Of a stretch of 64,000 bases of DNA, positions 44,259 to 53,131 are shown piece after piece. Source of the DNA: Paenibacillus aquistagni (lineage in GTDB: Bacteria > Bacillota > Bacilli > Paenibacillales > Paenibacillaceae); NCBI RefSeq assembly GCF_900177815.1, contig NZ_FXAZ01000001.1, positions 372,001-436,000 on the forward strand. Reading direction: 5' to 3'. Below the pieces are notes generated by a model. The model saw only the letters and a list, made by a program, of their open reading frames with translations, was not told the DNA's origin and ran no database searches. The translations under genes were made by a program, and so were the position numbers. Within the stretch, counting starts at the first letter, position 1. The number at the start of each line of letters is the position of its first letter.

Positions 44259-45530
44259 ATGTCACCATCAAAATCTTTGCAAGATAGCATCATTCATGAT
44301 ATTGCCCTTGCTCCAGAGGGTCATTTGAAGATTGATTGGGTAAGGGCGCATATGCCCGTGTTGAACAGCATTCGCGAACAGTTCGAGAAAGAACAGCCCT
44401 TTGCTGGACTAAAGGTTGCAATTTCTCTACACTTGGAAGCAAAGACGGCTTACTTGGCAAAAGTTGTTCAAGCCGGCGGGGCCCAGGTGACGATTACAGG
44501 CAGCAATCCTTTGTCTACGCAAGATGATGTGTGTGCTGCGCTTGTTGAGGATGGCATTACGGTATTCGCAAAATACAACCCAGAGCCGGAGGAATATAAG
44601 AATCTATTGATTCGCACTTTGGAAACGAAGCCGGATCTAATCATAGATGACGGAGGCGATCTGATCTCCATCCTTCACTCTGAGCGCCCTGATCTTCGTG
44701 AACAGGTTCGTGGAGGGGCGGAGGAGACGACAACAGGCATTCTTCGTCTCAAGGCGATGGAGAAGGAAGGAAAGCTTGAATTCCCTATGGTCGCGGTCAA
44801 TGATGCGTTCTGCAAATACTTATTCGACAACCGCTATGGAACAGGGCAGTCCGTATGGGATGGCATCAATCGCACAACTAATCTCGTCGTAGCTGGGAAA
44901 ACGGTGGTTGTGGCAGGTTATGGCTGGTGCGGCAAAGGGGTTGCAATGCGCGCGAAAGGGCTCGGCGCAAATGTAGTGGTGACCGAGATTGATTCCATTC
45001 GTGCGGTTGAAGCCTACATGGATGGATTTACGGTGCTCCCGATGATTGAGGCTGCTAAGATTGGCGATATTTTTGTTACGGTAACGGGCAATCGAGACGT
45101 TATCCGCGGTGAGCACTATGACGTTATGAAGGATGGCGCGATTCTGTCCAACGCAGGCCATTTCGATGTTGAAGTCAATAAGCCTGAGCTTGAAGTACGC
45201 TCAACACAGGTGCGTACCGTACGTCGCAACATTGAAGAATATAAGTTAAAAGATGGTCGCAGCGTCTACGTACTGGCTGAAGGCAGACTTGTCAATCTCG
45301 CAGCTGGAGACGGGCATCCGGCAGAGATCATGGACATGACTTTTGCTTTGCAGGCGATGAGCTTGAAATACGTCAACGAGAAATATCAAGAGCTTGGCAA
45401 ACAAGTGATTAACGTTCCTTATGAGTTGGATGAGCAGGTGGCTCGCTTGAAGCTCGCTTCTCTGGGAATTGCGGTAGATTCGCTCACTGATGAGCAGAAG
45501 AGCTACTTGGACAGCTGGCAAGAGCACTAA
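44259..45530 (+). CDS. ahcY: Adenosylhomocysteinase
   Basis: S-adenosylhomocysteine hydrolase of 423 residues, splitting SAH to adenosine and homocysteine. NAD-binding GYGWCGKGVAMRAKGLGA lies near 218-235. Conserved substrate segments include DDGGD near 130, EETTTGILRL near 150, and NDAFCKYLFDNRYGTGQS near 175. The length is that of the short Thermotoga/archaeal-like form. Many Bacillales use the Pfs/LuxS route instead, so this gene is notable here. CGGAGGGGAACCG precedes the ATG. Confidence 0.94.
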   Translation: MSPSKSLQDSIIHDIALAPEGHLKIDWVRAHMPVLNSIREQFEKEQPFAGLKVAISLHLEAKTAYLAKVVQAGGAQVTITGSNPLSTQDDVCAALVEDGITVFAKYNPEPEEYKNLLIRTLETKPDLIIDDGGDLISILHSERPDLREQVRGGAEETTTGILRLKAMEKEGKLEFPMVAVNDAFCKYLFDNRYGTGQSVWDGINRTTNLVVAGKTVVVAGYGWCGKGVAMRAKGLGANVVVTEIDSIRAVEAYMDGFTVLPMIEAAKIGDIFVTVTGNRDVIRGEHYDVMKDGAILSNAGHFDVEVNKPELEVRSTQVRTVRRNIEEYKLKDGRSVYVLAEGRLVNLAAGDGHPAEIMDMTFALQAMSLKYVNEKYQELGKQVINVPYELDEQVARLKLASLGIAVDSLTDEQKSYLDSWQEH

Positions 45531-45586
45531 TATTGCTTGGATTGCCGCAATCCTATAAGCAGGTCCCATATCTCAATTGTTAATAG

Positions 45587-45615
45587 CAGGCACTGGTGCA
45601 ACATTCCAGTGCCTG
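45587..45615 (+). terminator. Hairpin after ahcY
   Basis: CAGGCACTGG and CCAGTGCCTG form a perfect 10-bp stem with a nine-base loop. The U-tract (TTGTCG) is poor, so termination is probable but not certain. Confidence 0.65.
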
Positions 45616-45682
45616 TTGTCGTATAGTACATATCAGCCAGAATATCCAATAAATAACGAATAGACAAATAGGGGGTTATTTA

Positions 45683-46840
45683 ATGGTTAAAAGGGACAGG
45701 ATGTGCAGCATTCGTAAGTTAAGCAATATGAGCCTGATTGCTGTTCTGCTGGTTATGCTTATGATCATGGGTGGTTGCTCTTCTTCGGCAAGTGATCTTG
45801 CTTCAAGTTCATCAGCGAACACAGCGGAGAATTCAGAACTTGCGAATGCCTCAACCCAATCAGAAGCTCTTCCTGCGGCGACAGAAGACAGTAAAGCTGA
45901 AGGCAATAGCCAAGAGACAGGCGCTTCAAAGTTAAATTCTGCAGCCGAGCAGCGCAAGCTGATCTACCGGGCGAATCTTGTTATGGAAGTTCAGGATTAC
46001 GAAGCTTCGAAGCAGCGCATTCAAGATATGATCCATCTGTCGGGGGGATACATTCTTGAGTTCAATGATCAATATTCGGAGTATGAGCGAGCTGGCTTAT
46101 ACAAGATCAAGGTGCCCGCACAGGGCTTCCAATCCATGCTGGAACAGTTGAACAAGCTGGAGCATCTGCGTTATGAGCGCAGCTATTCGGCAACGGATGT
46201 GACCGAAGAATATGTGGATTTGGAAGCAAGACTGAAGGTAGCCAAGGTGGAGGAAGAACGGCTGCTTTCCTTTATGGAGCAAGCGAAGAACACGTCTGAT
46301 TTGCTGAAGTTCTCGGAGGATCTCACAGCTTCTCAGGAAAAGATCGAGCGAATTCAAGGCAGAATGAACTATTTGAATCAGAATGTATCGATGTCCACAA
46401 TCGAGCTGAGACTCTATGAGACCATTATGGGAGCCAAGACCAGCACGCTTGAGCAAACGTTTGGCGAGCGATTGGACAGGACGCTTCAAGAAAGCGTGAA
46501 ATCATTAATCGATCTGCTGCAGGGACTTGTGCTGCTTCTTACGGCGATGCTTCCATTCCTTGTTGTCATTGCGCTTGTTGGCCTTCCGGTGGCTTGGTTG
46601 GTGAGAAAGAGCAATCAGCGGCGTCAAGAGCGCCACAACCAGCGCCAATTGGAGCTGCAAGAACGCAACAAGCATTTATATGCATCTACGCATCAGCAAT
46701 CGGAAATAGTGGTGGCCGATACAGCAGATACAGTTAAGAAAGAAGATGTACCACGGAAAGAAGCAACAGCACGAAATGAAGAGACAGCACAAAAAGAAGA
46801 GAAAACAGAGCCTGTATCTGGTATTGACAATGAAAAATAA
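45683..46840 (+). CDS. DUF4349 domain lipoprotein
   Basis: A 385-residue exported protein with signal and lipobox (LMIMGGCSSS near 27-36), a Ser/Ala-rich linker, a DUF4349 domain with coiled coil (about 90-260, SATDVTEEYVDLEARLKV is typical), then one membrane helix (about 275-300) and a charged tail rich in Glu and Lys. The family occurs widely in the envelope with unknown function. The C-terminal helix puts the tail in the cytoplasm. AGGGGGTTATTTA precedes the ATG. Confidence 0.87.
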   Translation: MVKRDRMCSIRKLSNMSLIAVLLVMLMIMGGCSSSASDLASSSSANTAENSELANASTQSEALPAATEDSKAEGNSQETGASKLNSAAEQRKLIYRANLVMEVQDYEASKQRIQDMIHLSGGYILEFNDQYSEYERAGLYKIKVPAQGFQSMLEQLNKLEHLRYERSYSATDVTEEYVDLEARLKVAKVEEERLLSFMEQAKNTSDLLKFSEDLTASQEKIERIQGRMNYLNQNVSMSTIELRLYETIMGAKTSTLEQTFGERLDRTLQESVKSLIDLLQGLVLLLTAMLPFLVVIALVGLPVAWLVRKSNQRRQERHNQRQLELQERNKHLYASTHQQSEIVVADTADTVKKEDVPRKEATARNEETAQKEEKTEPVSGIDNEK

Positions 46841-46969
46841 ATGAAACTTACAATAGAAATTATTGGGAATTATCGCTATCATCTAACATAAATAAGGAAT
46901 AGAATCCGCGGTGGATCAGCATCTAAAGCGTTTTCGCGGGTTTTATTCTGTACATCTGCTTTTTTCAAG

Positions 46970-46998
46970 AAATCCTGCTGCCTAAGCAGGATTTTTTT
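46970..46998 (+). terminator. Rho-independent terminator upstream of mraZ
   Basis: AAATCCTGCT, loop GCCTA, AGCAGGATTT followed by a long T-run to about 46999. A second, weaker pairing (AATCCGCG with CGCGGGTT) lies just before it at about 46902-46942. Together they insulate the division cluster. Confidence 0.88.
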
Positions 46999-47024
46999 TA
47001 TGTATGGCGAATAGATAAGCGTTA

Positions 47025-47070
47025 GTGGTGGAAAGTGGTGAGATGTGGTGGAAAAAGGGGGAGGTGTGGT
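47025..47070 (+). promoter_or_regulatory. MraZ operator repeats
   Basis: GTGGTG occurs at 47025-47030, 47035-47040 and 47045-47050, exactly 10 bases apart, and a related GTGTGGT is at 47064-47070 next to the ribosome binding site. MraZ binds short G-rich repeats spaced one helical turn apart in front of its own gene. This fits autoregulation of the division cluster. Confidence 0.85.
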
Positions 47071-47075
47071 AGAGA

Positions 47076-47507
47076 ATGTTCATGGGCGAATATCAGCATA
47101 ACATTGATGACAAGGGCCGATTGATTATTCCTGCCAAGCTCCGTGACAACCTGGGTGCCACCTTTATCTTAACCAGAGGTTTGGACCAATGTTTATTTGT
47201 TTACCCGATGGATCAATGGTCGATTCTGGAGCAGAAGCTTCAGGCATTGCCGCTGATGAAGGCGGATGCGCGAGCATTTACCCGCTTCTTCTTCTCCGGT
47301 GCAACGGAGTGTGAATGGGACAAGCAAGGGCGCATCAACATTCCTAGCCATCTTCGAGAGTATGCCAAGCTTGAGAAAGAATGTATGGTCATAGGGGTTC
47401 AAAATCGTGTGGAAGTGTGGAGCAAGGAAGCTTGGGAACACTATTTTAATCAGTCAGCAAGTACATTTAACGAGATTGCAGAGACGCTGGTTGATTTTAA
47501 TTTCTAA
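47076..47507 (+). CDS. mraZ: Transcriptional regulator MraZ
   Basis: A 143-residue protein of two AbrB-like (SpoVT-AbrB) halves. [20 protein letters not shown] begins the first and [19 protein letters not shown] (about 88-106) the second. It forms a ring-shaped oligomer that binds the repeats upstream and modulates the division cluster. It is the first gene of the cluster. Confidence 0.97.
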   Translation: MFMGEYQHNIDDKGRLIIPAKLRDNLGATFILTRGLDQCLFVYPMDQWSILEQKLQALPLMKADARAFTRFFFSGATECEWDKQGRINIPSHLREYAKLEKECMVIGVQNRVEVWSKEAWEHYFNQSASTFNEIAETLVDFNF

Positions 47508-47575
47508 CACGAGTCTATATCACTGCTGTTCGTGGCATACCAAGAAGAGGATTAGGAATGCAGGAGGAATGTAAA

Positions 47576-48541
47576 GTGTTTCATCATGTAACGGTACTAC
47601 GAGAAGAGTCTGTAGCTGGACTTGCCATTCAACCGAATGGAATTTATGTGGACTGCACTCTGGGAGGAGCAGGGCACAGCGAGCTTATTGTCTCGCAATT
47701 ATCTGATGGGGGAAGGCTTATCGCCTTGGATCAAGATGATTGGGCGCATGAGAACGCTAAGAAGCGGCTCGCTCCCTATCTGGATCATGTCACGCTGGTG
47801 CGTTCGAACTTTCGATACTTGGAAGATGCCCTTCAAGAGGCGCAAGTACCGCTTGTCGATGGTGAGAGACTGGTGGATGGCATTCTGTTTGACTTAGGCG
47901 TGTCTTCACCACAACTTGATGAAGGGGAGCGCGGATTCAGCTATAACCATGATGCTCCGCTGGATATGCGGATGGATCAAGAGGGAATGCTGACCGCCTA
48001 CGATATTGTAAATGAATGGTCAGAATCTGAAATTGCCAAGATTCTGTTTGAGTATGGAGAGGAGAAGTTCTCAAGACGTATTGCGAAGGTTATCGTAGAG
48101 GCGCGTGCACAAGAACCAGTCAAGACAACCGGTCAGCTTGCTGAGCTTGTGAAAAAAGGTATTCCTGCGGCGGCTCGCCGCACGGGTGGCCATCCTGCCA
48201 AGCGGAGCTTCCAAGCGCTTAGAATTGCTGTCAATGATGAACTGGGCGCATTTGAGGATGCGATTCATGCCGCTGTTCGCTGCTTGAAGCCTGGTGGAAG
48301 AATTGCTGTCATCACCTTCCACTCCCTGGAGGATCGCATCTGCAAGCAAATCTTCAAGTCCTATGTGGGCAGATGTACGTGTCCGCCTGACTTGCCTATT
48401 TGCGGCTGTGGAAACAAAGGGGAGCTGCGTCTAGTGAACCGAAAGCCGATCCTGCCAAGCAGCGAAGAGATTGATGCCAATCCTCGCTCACGCTCAGCTA
48501 AGCTTAGAATCGCGGAAAAGCTCGATACGAAAGGAGATTAA
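47576..48541 (+). CDS. rsmH: 16S rRNA (cytosine(1402)-N(4))-methyltransferase RsmH
   Basis: SAM methyltransferase of about 321 residues that modifies C1402 in the ribosome P site. The SAM motif [13 protein letters not shown] is near 26-38, and [20 protein letters not shown] is near 102-121. The GTG at 47576 ([11 protein letters not shown]) follows AGGAGG at 47561-47566 with correct spacing; an in-frame ATG at 47558 precedes it. It ends three bases before ftsL. Confidence 0.96.
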   Translation: MFHHVTVLREESVAGLAIQPNGIYVDCTLGGAGHSELIVSQLSDGGRLIALDQDDWAHENAKKRLAPYLDHVTLVRSNFRYLEDALQEAQVPLVDGERLVDGILFDLGVSSPQLDEGERGFSYNHDAPLDMRMDQEGMLTAYDIVNEWSESEIAKILFEYGEEKFSRRIAKVIVEARAQEPVKTTGQLAELVKKGIPAAARRTGGHPAKRSFQALRIAVNDELGAFEDAIHAAVRCLKPGGRIAVITFHSLEDRICKQIFKSYVGRCTCPPDLPICGCGNKGELRLVNRKPILPSSEEIDANPRSRSAKLRIAEKLDTKGD

Positions 48542-48544
48542 GGA

Positions 48545-48931
48545 ATGGCTTACGTTAGAGGGAATCTTGCTGTACGGCCAGAGCGTCGACCGGAAGAACC
48601 GGCACGCTACAAGGAAAGTAAGAAAAAGGTTGTCAAAAAAGCCACCCTCTCCACACGGGAGAAGCTGCTCTACCTGATGACCATTGTTGTTTGCTCGCTG
48701 GTTGCGCTTCTATTGATTTCTCGCTTCGCGGAAATCTACACCTTCAATCGCGATATGGAGGCGATGAAGAATGAGACCGCGAAGCTCGAAAGCGAGTCTC
48801 AGGTGCTCAAGGTGGAGATTGAGAAGCTTAGTGATTGGAATCGTATCGAAGCTTTTGCCAAATCTAAAGGTCTAGTGTACTTGGATGAGCCTGCTGAGAT
48901 GAGCGTGCGCAAGACACAGATTGAGGACTGA
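48545..48931 (+). CDS. ftsL: Cell division protein FtsL
   Basis: A 128-residue bitopic protein: basic cytoplasmic part (1-40), one helix (about 42-62, YLMTIVVCSLVALLLISRFA), then a leucine-zipper-like coiled coil (about 70-105). It forms a complex with DivIB and DivIC at the septum. The position between rsmH and pbpB is diagnostic, as sequence conservation is low. AAAGGAGATTAAGGA precedes the ATG. Confidence 0.9.
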   Translation: MAYVRGNLAVRPERRPEEPARYKESKKKVVKKATLSTREKLLYLMTIVVCSLVALLLISRFAEIYTFNRDMEAMKNETAKLESESQVLKVEIEKLSDWNRIEAFAKSKGLVYLDEPAEMSVRKTQIED

Positions 48932-48944
48932 TGAGGCTTAACCT

Positions 48945-51131
48945 ATGGTAAAACGTATTAAACTTAGAACCTTGTTTATTGGCGGATTATTTCTTTTGTT
49001 TTTTATTATTATTATTAGCAGGCTGTTCTGGTATCAGGTGTGGAATCGAGATTTCTGGCTCGATCTAGCTCAGGCAACATGGTCGACTGAACAAGAGATA
49101 CCCGCGAAGCGAGGCACGATCTACGATAAAAATGGTGAAGTGCTGGCAATGGATGCTCCTGCCTATAATGTGGTTCTTAATCCAAAGGTCATTCAGACGC
49201 TCCGTACCAATGAGAAGCTTGTAGAGAAGCACATTGATGTGGAGCGTCTCATTGTTGAGAAGCTGCACGAGGTGCTGGGCAAGCCGGAGTCGGAACTGTA
49301 TGAGCTTGCAAGAAAGAAGCGTGACAGCGGTGAATATCATATTTACCGGGAGGTTCGCAAAGAGGGCTGGATGATTGAACAGGAGCCTTATGACGAGCTT
49401 AATGCTTTTATTCAGGAAAAAGAAGACGAATGGAAAGTCAATGATATTGGCCTATATTTATTAAAGGATACAAAGCGATTCTATGCCAAAAACAATCTGG
49501 CCGCTCATGTGCTGGGTTATATGAATAAAGAGAATGAGCCGGTAGGCGGTATCGAGTCGCAATTCAACTCCATGCTGCAAGGCAAGCCTGGTTCTATCCA
49601 ATATGATAAGGATCGTCAAGGAACGAAGCTTCCGACTGCCTCAGAGGTGTATACGCCTGCAGAGGATGGGAAGAACTTATACCTTACTATTGACGCAACG
49701 ATCCAGCAGTATATCCAAGAGGCGATAACAGGCGTGTATGAACGCTACAGCCCATACAGCATATCGGTTATTGCAGCAGACCCGAAGACAGGCGATGTGC
49801 TTGGAATGGCGAATCTGCCGACCTATGACCCTAATAAATATTGGGAAGCGGCAACGGATCTTCGCAACTTCTACAATCCTGCAATCATGTCTACCTACGA
49901 GCCAGGATCGACCTTTAAGATCGTGACCTTGGCCGCATCGGTTCAAGAAGGAGTATTTGACCCTAATGAAACGTATAAATCAGGAAGCATTGTTGCAGGA
50001 GGCAGACCGATTCGCGACCACAACCATGTTGGATGGGGAACGATAACGTACCTTGAGGGCTTGAAGCGCTCAAGTAACGTTGCCTTCGTCAAGCTGGGAT
50101 TCGAGAAGCTGAGAGAAGATCAATTCAAGTCCTATATCGATAATTTTGGCTTCGGGGAAAAGACTGGCATTGAGCTTCCGGGCGAGAACGCCGGCAAGAT
50201 CCATTTCCAATATGCAGCTGATATAGCTGCTGCCACTTATGGACATGGTCAGCTCACCGTGACGCCGATTCAACAGATAATGGCGGTGTCTGCGGTAGCT
50301 AACGGCGGCAAGCTGATGGTGCCGCATATCGTCAAGAAGGTGGAGGATTCGCAGACGGGAGAGGTTCAAGAGCGTGCACCAGAAGTTGTGCGCGAGGTCC
50401 TTAAGCCCGAAATGGCGAAGCAGGTGAGCGAATACTTGGAGCAGGTTGTGGCTGACCAGCAGATTGGTACAGGTAAAGCAGCATATATTGAGGGATACCG
50501 GGTTGCCGGGAAAACAGGTACTGCACTTAAAGTAATTGATGGTGGTTATGATACCACTCGAGCCGTAGTATCCTTTATCGGCTATGCTCCTGTAGAGGAC
50601 CCTCGAATCGCCGTTCTCGTTGTTGTCGATGATCCAAAAGATTATTATGAAGGAGGCGGCTTCGTCGCTCCAGTGATCTTCAAGGAGATTGTCAGCAAAT
50701 CACTGCGATACATGGGAGTGCCAACTTCTCATCAAAGTGGGGATGAGGCAGATCATCGTGATGGACAAGCCGTTACACTTGCGACTACGCCAAACGTTCA
50801 AGGCTTGAAGCCAGATGCGGCGAAGCAGAAGCTGGCTGAAAAAGGGATTGTGTTTGAGACGGTAGGGTCAGGCAATGAAGTGAAGCGACAATACCCAGAG
50901 CCTGGTACGAAGCTTGCAGTAGGGCAGCGTGTGTATTTGCTGACCCAAGAGCCATCGCAGTTAAAACTGCCGAATCTAACGGGGAAATCGCTTCGAGATG
51001 TAGTGGAACTGGCCTCGCTGCTTCAATGGGAAGTGAAGGCTGAAGGGGAAGGCTACGTCACAGAATACGCCATCTCAACCAAGAACAATACGAAGGTTGT
51101 CTATGTGAAATTGAAGCCGAAGATACCATAG
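48945..51131 (+). CDS. pbpB: Septal penicillin-binding protein 2B with PASTA domains
   Basis: Class B transpeptidase of 728 residues that crosslinks septal peptidoglycan. It has one N-terminal helix (about 11-30), a dimerisation domain, and a transpeptidase core with active-site motif STFK near 325, SSN near 377, and KTGT near 522. Two PASTA domains follow (about 600-725). It lies 13 bases after ftsL. The paralogue spoVD follows. Confidence 0.96.
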   Translation: MVKRIKLRTLFIGGLFLLFFIIIISRLFWYQVWNRDFWLDLAQATWSTEQEIPAKRGTIYDKNGEVLAMDAPAYNVVLNPKVIQTLRTNEKLVEKHIDVERLIVEKLHEVLGKPESELYELARKKRDSGEYHIYREVRKEGWMIEQEPYDELNAFIQEKEDEWKVNDIGLYLLKDTKRFYAKNNLAAHVLGYMNKENEPVGGIESQFNSMLQGKPGSIQYDKDRQGTKLPTASEVYTPAEDGKNLYLTIDATIQQYIQEAITGVYERYSPYSISVIAADPKTGDVLGMANLPTYDPNKYWEAATDLRNFYNPAIMSTYEPGSTFKIVTLAASVQEGVFDPNETYKSGSIVAGGRPIRDHNHVGWGTITYLEGLKRSSNVAFVKLGFEKLREDQFKSYIDNFGFGEKTGIELPGENAGKIHFQYAADIAAATYGHGQLTVTPIQQIMAVSAVANGGKLMVPHIVKKVEDSQTGEVQERAPEVVREVLKPEMAKQVSEYLEQVVADQQIGTGKAAYIEGYRVAGKTGTALKVIDGGYDTTRAVVSFIGYAPVEDPRIAVLVVVDDPKDYYEGGGFVAPVIFKEIVSKSLRYMGVPTSHQSGDEADHRDGQAVTLATTPNVQGLKPDAAKQKLAEKGIVFETVGSGNEVKRQYPEPGTKLAVGQRVYLLTQEPSQLKLPNLTGKSLRDVVELASLLQWEVKAEGEGYVTEYAISTKNNTKVVYVKLKPKIP

Positions 51132-51199
51132 CTTGTTCTAACCCTAAGTTGTCCGGAATAGGTTGGTTATGAACCACTGTCGGACAAGGGGGAATGAAC

Positions 51200-53128
51200 A
51201 TGAAGTTGTCAGGCGTCACCGTACGAAAACGGTTGTTTGTCGGATTCATGCTGATTGCGATCGGCTTTGTAGCATTAATTGCAAGACTCGTCTATGTTCA
51301 ATTATGGCATGGCGCGGAACTAAGCGAGAAGGCGGAGAATTCCTGGCGCCGTAACATACCTGTCACTGCTAAGCGCGGTGAGATTCTTGACCGTAATGGA
51401 GAGCGGCTTGCTTACAATGTCAGCTCTCCTACGGTTATGGCAGTTCCTGCGCAGGTTAGAGAACCGGAACGGACGGCTGAACAGCTGGCACCGTTACTTG
51501 GCATGTCTAAAGAATCTGTGCAGAAGCTGATCACAAAGCGCGAGCTTATCGTTTCATTGAAGCCGGGTGGGCGGAAGATTGATCTGGAGCTTGCTGCTAA
51601 GATACGAGATCTTCATCTGCCGGGCATCGTTGTTGCGGAAGACAATAAGCGCTTCTACCCGAATGAGACGCTAGCTGCTCATATTCTTGGCTTTGCTGGT
51701 GTTGATAAGGGGCTGACAGGAGTGGAGGCAAAGTATAATGCAGCGTTGACAGGGGTTGGCGGGAGTGTGTCCTTTCTTGCTGATGCAGGGGGCAATCTTA
51801 TGCCTAACTCAACAGAAAAGTATGCCCCTCCGCGGGATGGTCTAAATTTACAATTGACGATTGACAAGGATATACAGACAATTATGGAGCGGGAGTTAGA
51901 TCAAGCGATGCTTGAGCTAAAGCCAAAGCAAATTGTATCTATCGCGATGGACCCTAATACGGGGGAAATCTTAGCGATGGCGAGCCGGCCTGGATACGAT
52001 CCTGGCAACTATAGTGATTACCCTTCCGAAGTATATAATCGCAACTTGCCGATCTGGATGACGTATGAGCCGGGGTCCACGTTTAAGATTATTACGCTTG
52101 CTGCGGCTCTTGAGGAAGGGAAAGTGAATTTGTATAATGAACACTTCTTCGATCCGGGTTATGTGGAGGTCGGAGGGGCAAGGCTTCGCTGCTGGAAGAA
52201 GGGCGGACATGGCAGCCAGACCTTCCTTGAAGTTGTTCAGAACTCATGCAATCCTGGCTTTGTAACGCTTGGGAACCGCTTAGGCAAGGAAGTTCTGTTC
52301 GATTACATAACGAAGTTTGGCTTCGGAAAAAAGACAGGGATTGATATGAGCGGCGAAGCGAGCGGCATCTTGTTCAAGCTCGACAAGGTCGGACCTGTTG
52401 AGCTTGCCACAACGGCATTCGGCCAAGGGGTGTCTGTAACCCCGATCCAGCAGATCGCTGCTGTCGCGGCGGCTATCAATGGAGGCAAGCTGCTCCAGCC
52501 GCACGTGGCCAAGGCTTTCATTCATCCAGAGACCGGTTTGGTGGTTGACGAGATTAAGCCAGAGCTTGTGCGTCAGGTGATCTCGGAAGATACTTCAAGC
52601 AAGGTAAGGGATGCACTGGAGCATGTCGTGGCAGAGGGGTCAGGTAAAAATGCCTTTATTGACGGATACCGTGTCGGCGGCAAGACAGGTACAGCGCAGA
52701 AGGTCATTAACGGACGCTATTCACCAGATGAGCATATCGTATCCTTTGTGGGCTTTGCGCCTGCGGATGATCCTCAGATCGTTATCTATACTGCCGTTGA
52801 TGACCCGCAAGGCATTCAATTCGGGGGGCTGATCGCCGCACCGATCGTAAAGCGCATTATGGAGGATTCGCTTCACATTCTTGGAGTGGAGCCGCGCGAG
52901 AAACAGGTAGAACGCAAATATCTTTACAATGAAACGCCGCTTGTGACCGTACCGAATCTTGTTGGCAAGACCATTACGGATATTTACGAAGATATGAATA
53001 TGAACTTTATGCTAGCCAAATCCGGTTCAGGTCAAACCGTGCTTCACCAAGCACCTAAGCCGGGAACCCGCGTCGAGCGGGGAACGACGATCCGAATATA
53101 TATGGGTCAAGAAGAGACGGAGGAATAG
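51200..53128 (+). CDS. spoVD: Stage V sporulation protein D (SpoVD), class B PBP
   Basis: Sporulation-specific transpeptidase of about 642 residues for the spore cortex. Active-site STFK is near 291, SCN (VQNSCNPGFV) near 350, and KTGTAQK near 494. One PASTA domain is at the C-terminus. AAGGGGG at 51186-51192 fits the ATG at 51200 better than the ATG at 51194. Its position after pbpB is the Bacillus order and shows that the organism forms spores. Its expected partner spoVE lies at 58507. Confidence 0.95.
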   Translation: MKLSGVTVRKRLFVGFMLIAIGFVALIARLVYVQLWHGAELSEKAENSWRRNIPVTAKRGEILDRNGERLAYNVSSPTVMAVPAQVREPERTAEQLAPLLGMSKESVQKLITKRELIVSLKPGGRKIDLELAAKIRDLHLPGIVVAEDNKRFYPNETLAAHILGFAGVDKGLTGVEAKYNAALTGVGGSVSFLADAGGNLMPNSTEKYAPPRDGLNLQLTIDKDIQTIMERELDQAMLELKPKQIVSIAMDPNTGEILAMASRPGYDPGNYSDYPSEVYNRNLPIWMTYEPGSTFKIITLAAALEEGKVNLYNEHFFDPGYVEVGGARLRCWKKGGHGSQTFLEVVQNSCNPGFVTLGNRLGKEVLFDYITKFGFGKKTGIDMSGEASGILFKLDKVGPVELATTAFGQGVSVTPIQQIAAVAAAINGGKLLQPHVAKAFIHPETGLVVDEIKPELVRQVISEDTSSKVRDALEHVVAEGSGKNAFIDGYRVGGKTGTAQKVINGRYSPDEHIVSFVGFAPADDPQIVIYTAVDDPQGIQFGGLIAAPIVKRIMEDSLHILGVEPREKQVERKYLYNETPLVTVPNLVGKTITDIYEDMNMNFMLAKSGSGQTVLHQAPKPGTRVERGTTIRIYMGQEETEE

Positions 53129-53131
53129 ACG

